From JBLNBQ01 sp050260095 (lineage in GTDB: Bacteria > Bacillota > UBA5301 > DYFA01): 6,069 nucleotides of DNA. The DNA is taken from positions 1 to 6,069 of the forward strand of contig JBLNBQ010000025.1 of assembly GCA_050260095.1 (NCBI GenBank). Reading direction: 5' to 3'. Shown piece by piece: positions 5,231-6,069 of this stretch. A program made the position numbers and the translations under genes. A model generated the notes under the pieces. It was not told the DNA's origin and did no database searches. It worked only from the letters and a program-made list of their open reading frames with translations. Position 1 is the stretch's first letter. Every line of letters begins with the position of its first letter.

Positions 5231-6069
5231 ATGGAAGGCACCCGGCGCCAGCGGGGACAGAAGAGAAGGTTCATCCGGCGGTGGCAGACAGCCGTCCTCG
5301 TCCTGAGCTTCGGTGCCACAGGCGCGGCGGCTCTCCTGGGCGCACCGCCCTGGCTTATCCTCGGCCTCGGCGGGGTTCTCTCCGTCCTGGGCGGGGGATG
5401 GCATGGCTGGGGCGGTGGAGTGGCCCTGGCTACGCTGCTGGGCGTAGGCGGGGCGGCGCCTCGCCTGACCGGGCATCCGTCTGCAGCCACCGGACTGGCA
5501 TGGGCGTTCAACTGGGCCGTCTGGTTGGGACTCGGCCTGGCGGCAGCCTGGACCAGGGCGGGCTGGGAGCGCGGCAACGTCGACCGGCGGCGTGAGTACC
5601 AGGCGCTGGCGGAGGAGCATGTCCAGGCTCACGAGCGGTTTGAAACCACGACGGCGCGCCTGCGCGAGAAAAACGAGGCTCTCGAACGAAAGTATGCGGA
5701 GACCTCGGCGCTGCTCAGCGCCGTTGGGGCGATTGGGAGCTCCACCAAGGCGGCGGAGATCTACGAGACAATCGTGGATACGGCGGTGAAGCTGGTCGTG
5801 TGCGACTCCTGCGTGCTGGCGGTGCATGGGGAGGCGGGCGAGGCTTGGCCGGTCGTGGCCACCCGGGGTTCCTTCGGGGCCTGGCGCAAGGGGGATAGGG
5901 TGCGCTACGGGGAAGGCGTGTTGGGCTGGGTGGCGAAACACGGACAGCCGGTGGTGGTGGACGACTTGCCGCATGATGGCCGGTTCATCGCCACTCCTTC
6001 CGAGAGTTGGTTTCGCTCCATGGTGGCAGTACCGTTGACGATCGACGGGCGGGTGGCGGCGGTGCTTGG
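5231..6069 (+). CDS. Membrane-anchored GAF-domain sensor protein, 3' end outside window
   Basis: An open frame from ATG 5231 runs 279 codons to the window edge without a stop. A G-run at 5218-5223 lies 7 bases before the ATG and can serve as ribosome binding site. The N-terminus is strongly basic (residues 5-18), then hydrophobic segments lie at about 20-37, 41-56, 62-77 and 88-108. A charged, probably coiled-coil linker follows (about 120-160). A GAF domain begins at about 165, with LLSAVGAIGSSTKAAEIYETI, GEGVLGWVAKHGQPVVVDDL (227-246) and FRSMVAVPLTIDGRVAAVL (261-279). GAF domains bind small ligands or sense redox state. This layout usually precedes a GGDEF diguanylate cyclase, a histidine kinase or a PP2C phosphatase, and the output domain is not visible. 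The 67-base gap after spmB shows no terminator, so cotranscription is possible. Confidence 0.85.
   Translation, partial: MEGTRRQRGQKRRFIRRWQTAVLVLSFGATGAAALLGAPPWLILGLGGVLSVLGGGWHGWGGGVALATLLGVGGAAPRLTGHPSAATGLAWAFNWAVWLGLGLAAAWTRAGWERGNVDRRREYQALAEEHVQAHERFETTTARLREKNEALERKYAETSALLSAVGAIGSSTKAAEIYETIVDTAVKLVVCDSCVLAVHGEAGEAWPVVATRGSFGAWRKGDRVRYGEGVLGWVAKHGQPVVVDDLPHDGRFIATPSESWFRSMVAVPLTIDGRVAAVL

Noticed and set aside
5206..5595. Forward open frame starting at GTG 5206 (129 residues).
   Set aside because: It is an out-of-frame shadow of the GAF membrane protein, whose frame has hydrophobic segments and GAF motifs.

Overview
The window looks like chromosome from a G+C-rich (roughly two-thirds by eye) endospore-forming member of the Firmicutes, for example a lineage near Symbiobacterium, Thermaerobacter or Limnochorda. 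The evidence is a complete spoIIA operon (spoIIAA, spoIIAB, sigF) next to dacF and the spore maturation pair spmA-spmB. The G+C content, frequent GTG starts and G-rich Shine-Dalgarno sequences exclude Bacillus subtilis itself. The species cannot be named from the sequence alone.

Layout: all genes lie on the + strand. Bases 1-924 hold the C-terminal 307 residues of a pyrimidine-nucleoside/thymidine phosphorylase. A forespore-type (sigma-F/sigma-G-like) promoter overlaps its stop codon and precedes dacF (989-2182), a secreted D-alanyl-D-alanine carboxypeptidase. dacF ends at a strong hairpin terminator (2205-2241). The next 110 bases form a regulatory region with a perfect 13-base palindrome, a 9-base direct repeat with a 20-base period, and one or two sigma-H-like promoter candidates. 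The spoIIA operon follows as spoIIAA (2351-2689), spoIIAB (2704-3180) and sigF (3177-3947), tightly spaced or overlapping. A second perfect hairpin terminator (3979-4018) separates sigF from spmA (4036-4626), which overlaps spmB (4623-5162). After a 67-base gap, a membrane-anchored GAF-domain protein starts at 5231 and runs off the end of the window.

How the genes work together: SpoIIAA, SpoIIAB and SigF form the partner-switching module that holds sigma-F inactive until the forespore is made. DacF trims peptide side chains of peptidoglycan and is a known sigma-F target in B. subtilis, which agrees with the promoter seen here. SpmA and SpmB are membrane proteins needed for full spore-core dehydration. 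The phosphorylase is a nucleoside-salvage gene that commonly sits upstream of dacF in this group. The GAF protein is a sensor of unknown output.

No mobile element, CRISPR array, tRNA or rRNA was seen, and no gene-free stretch exceeds 300 bases. Nothing amounts to a wholly new system. The points most worth a second look are the regulatory DNA around dacF and spoIIA, an apparently shortened ATP lid in SpoIIAB, the terminator inside the spmA leader, and the truncated GAF protein.
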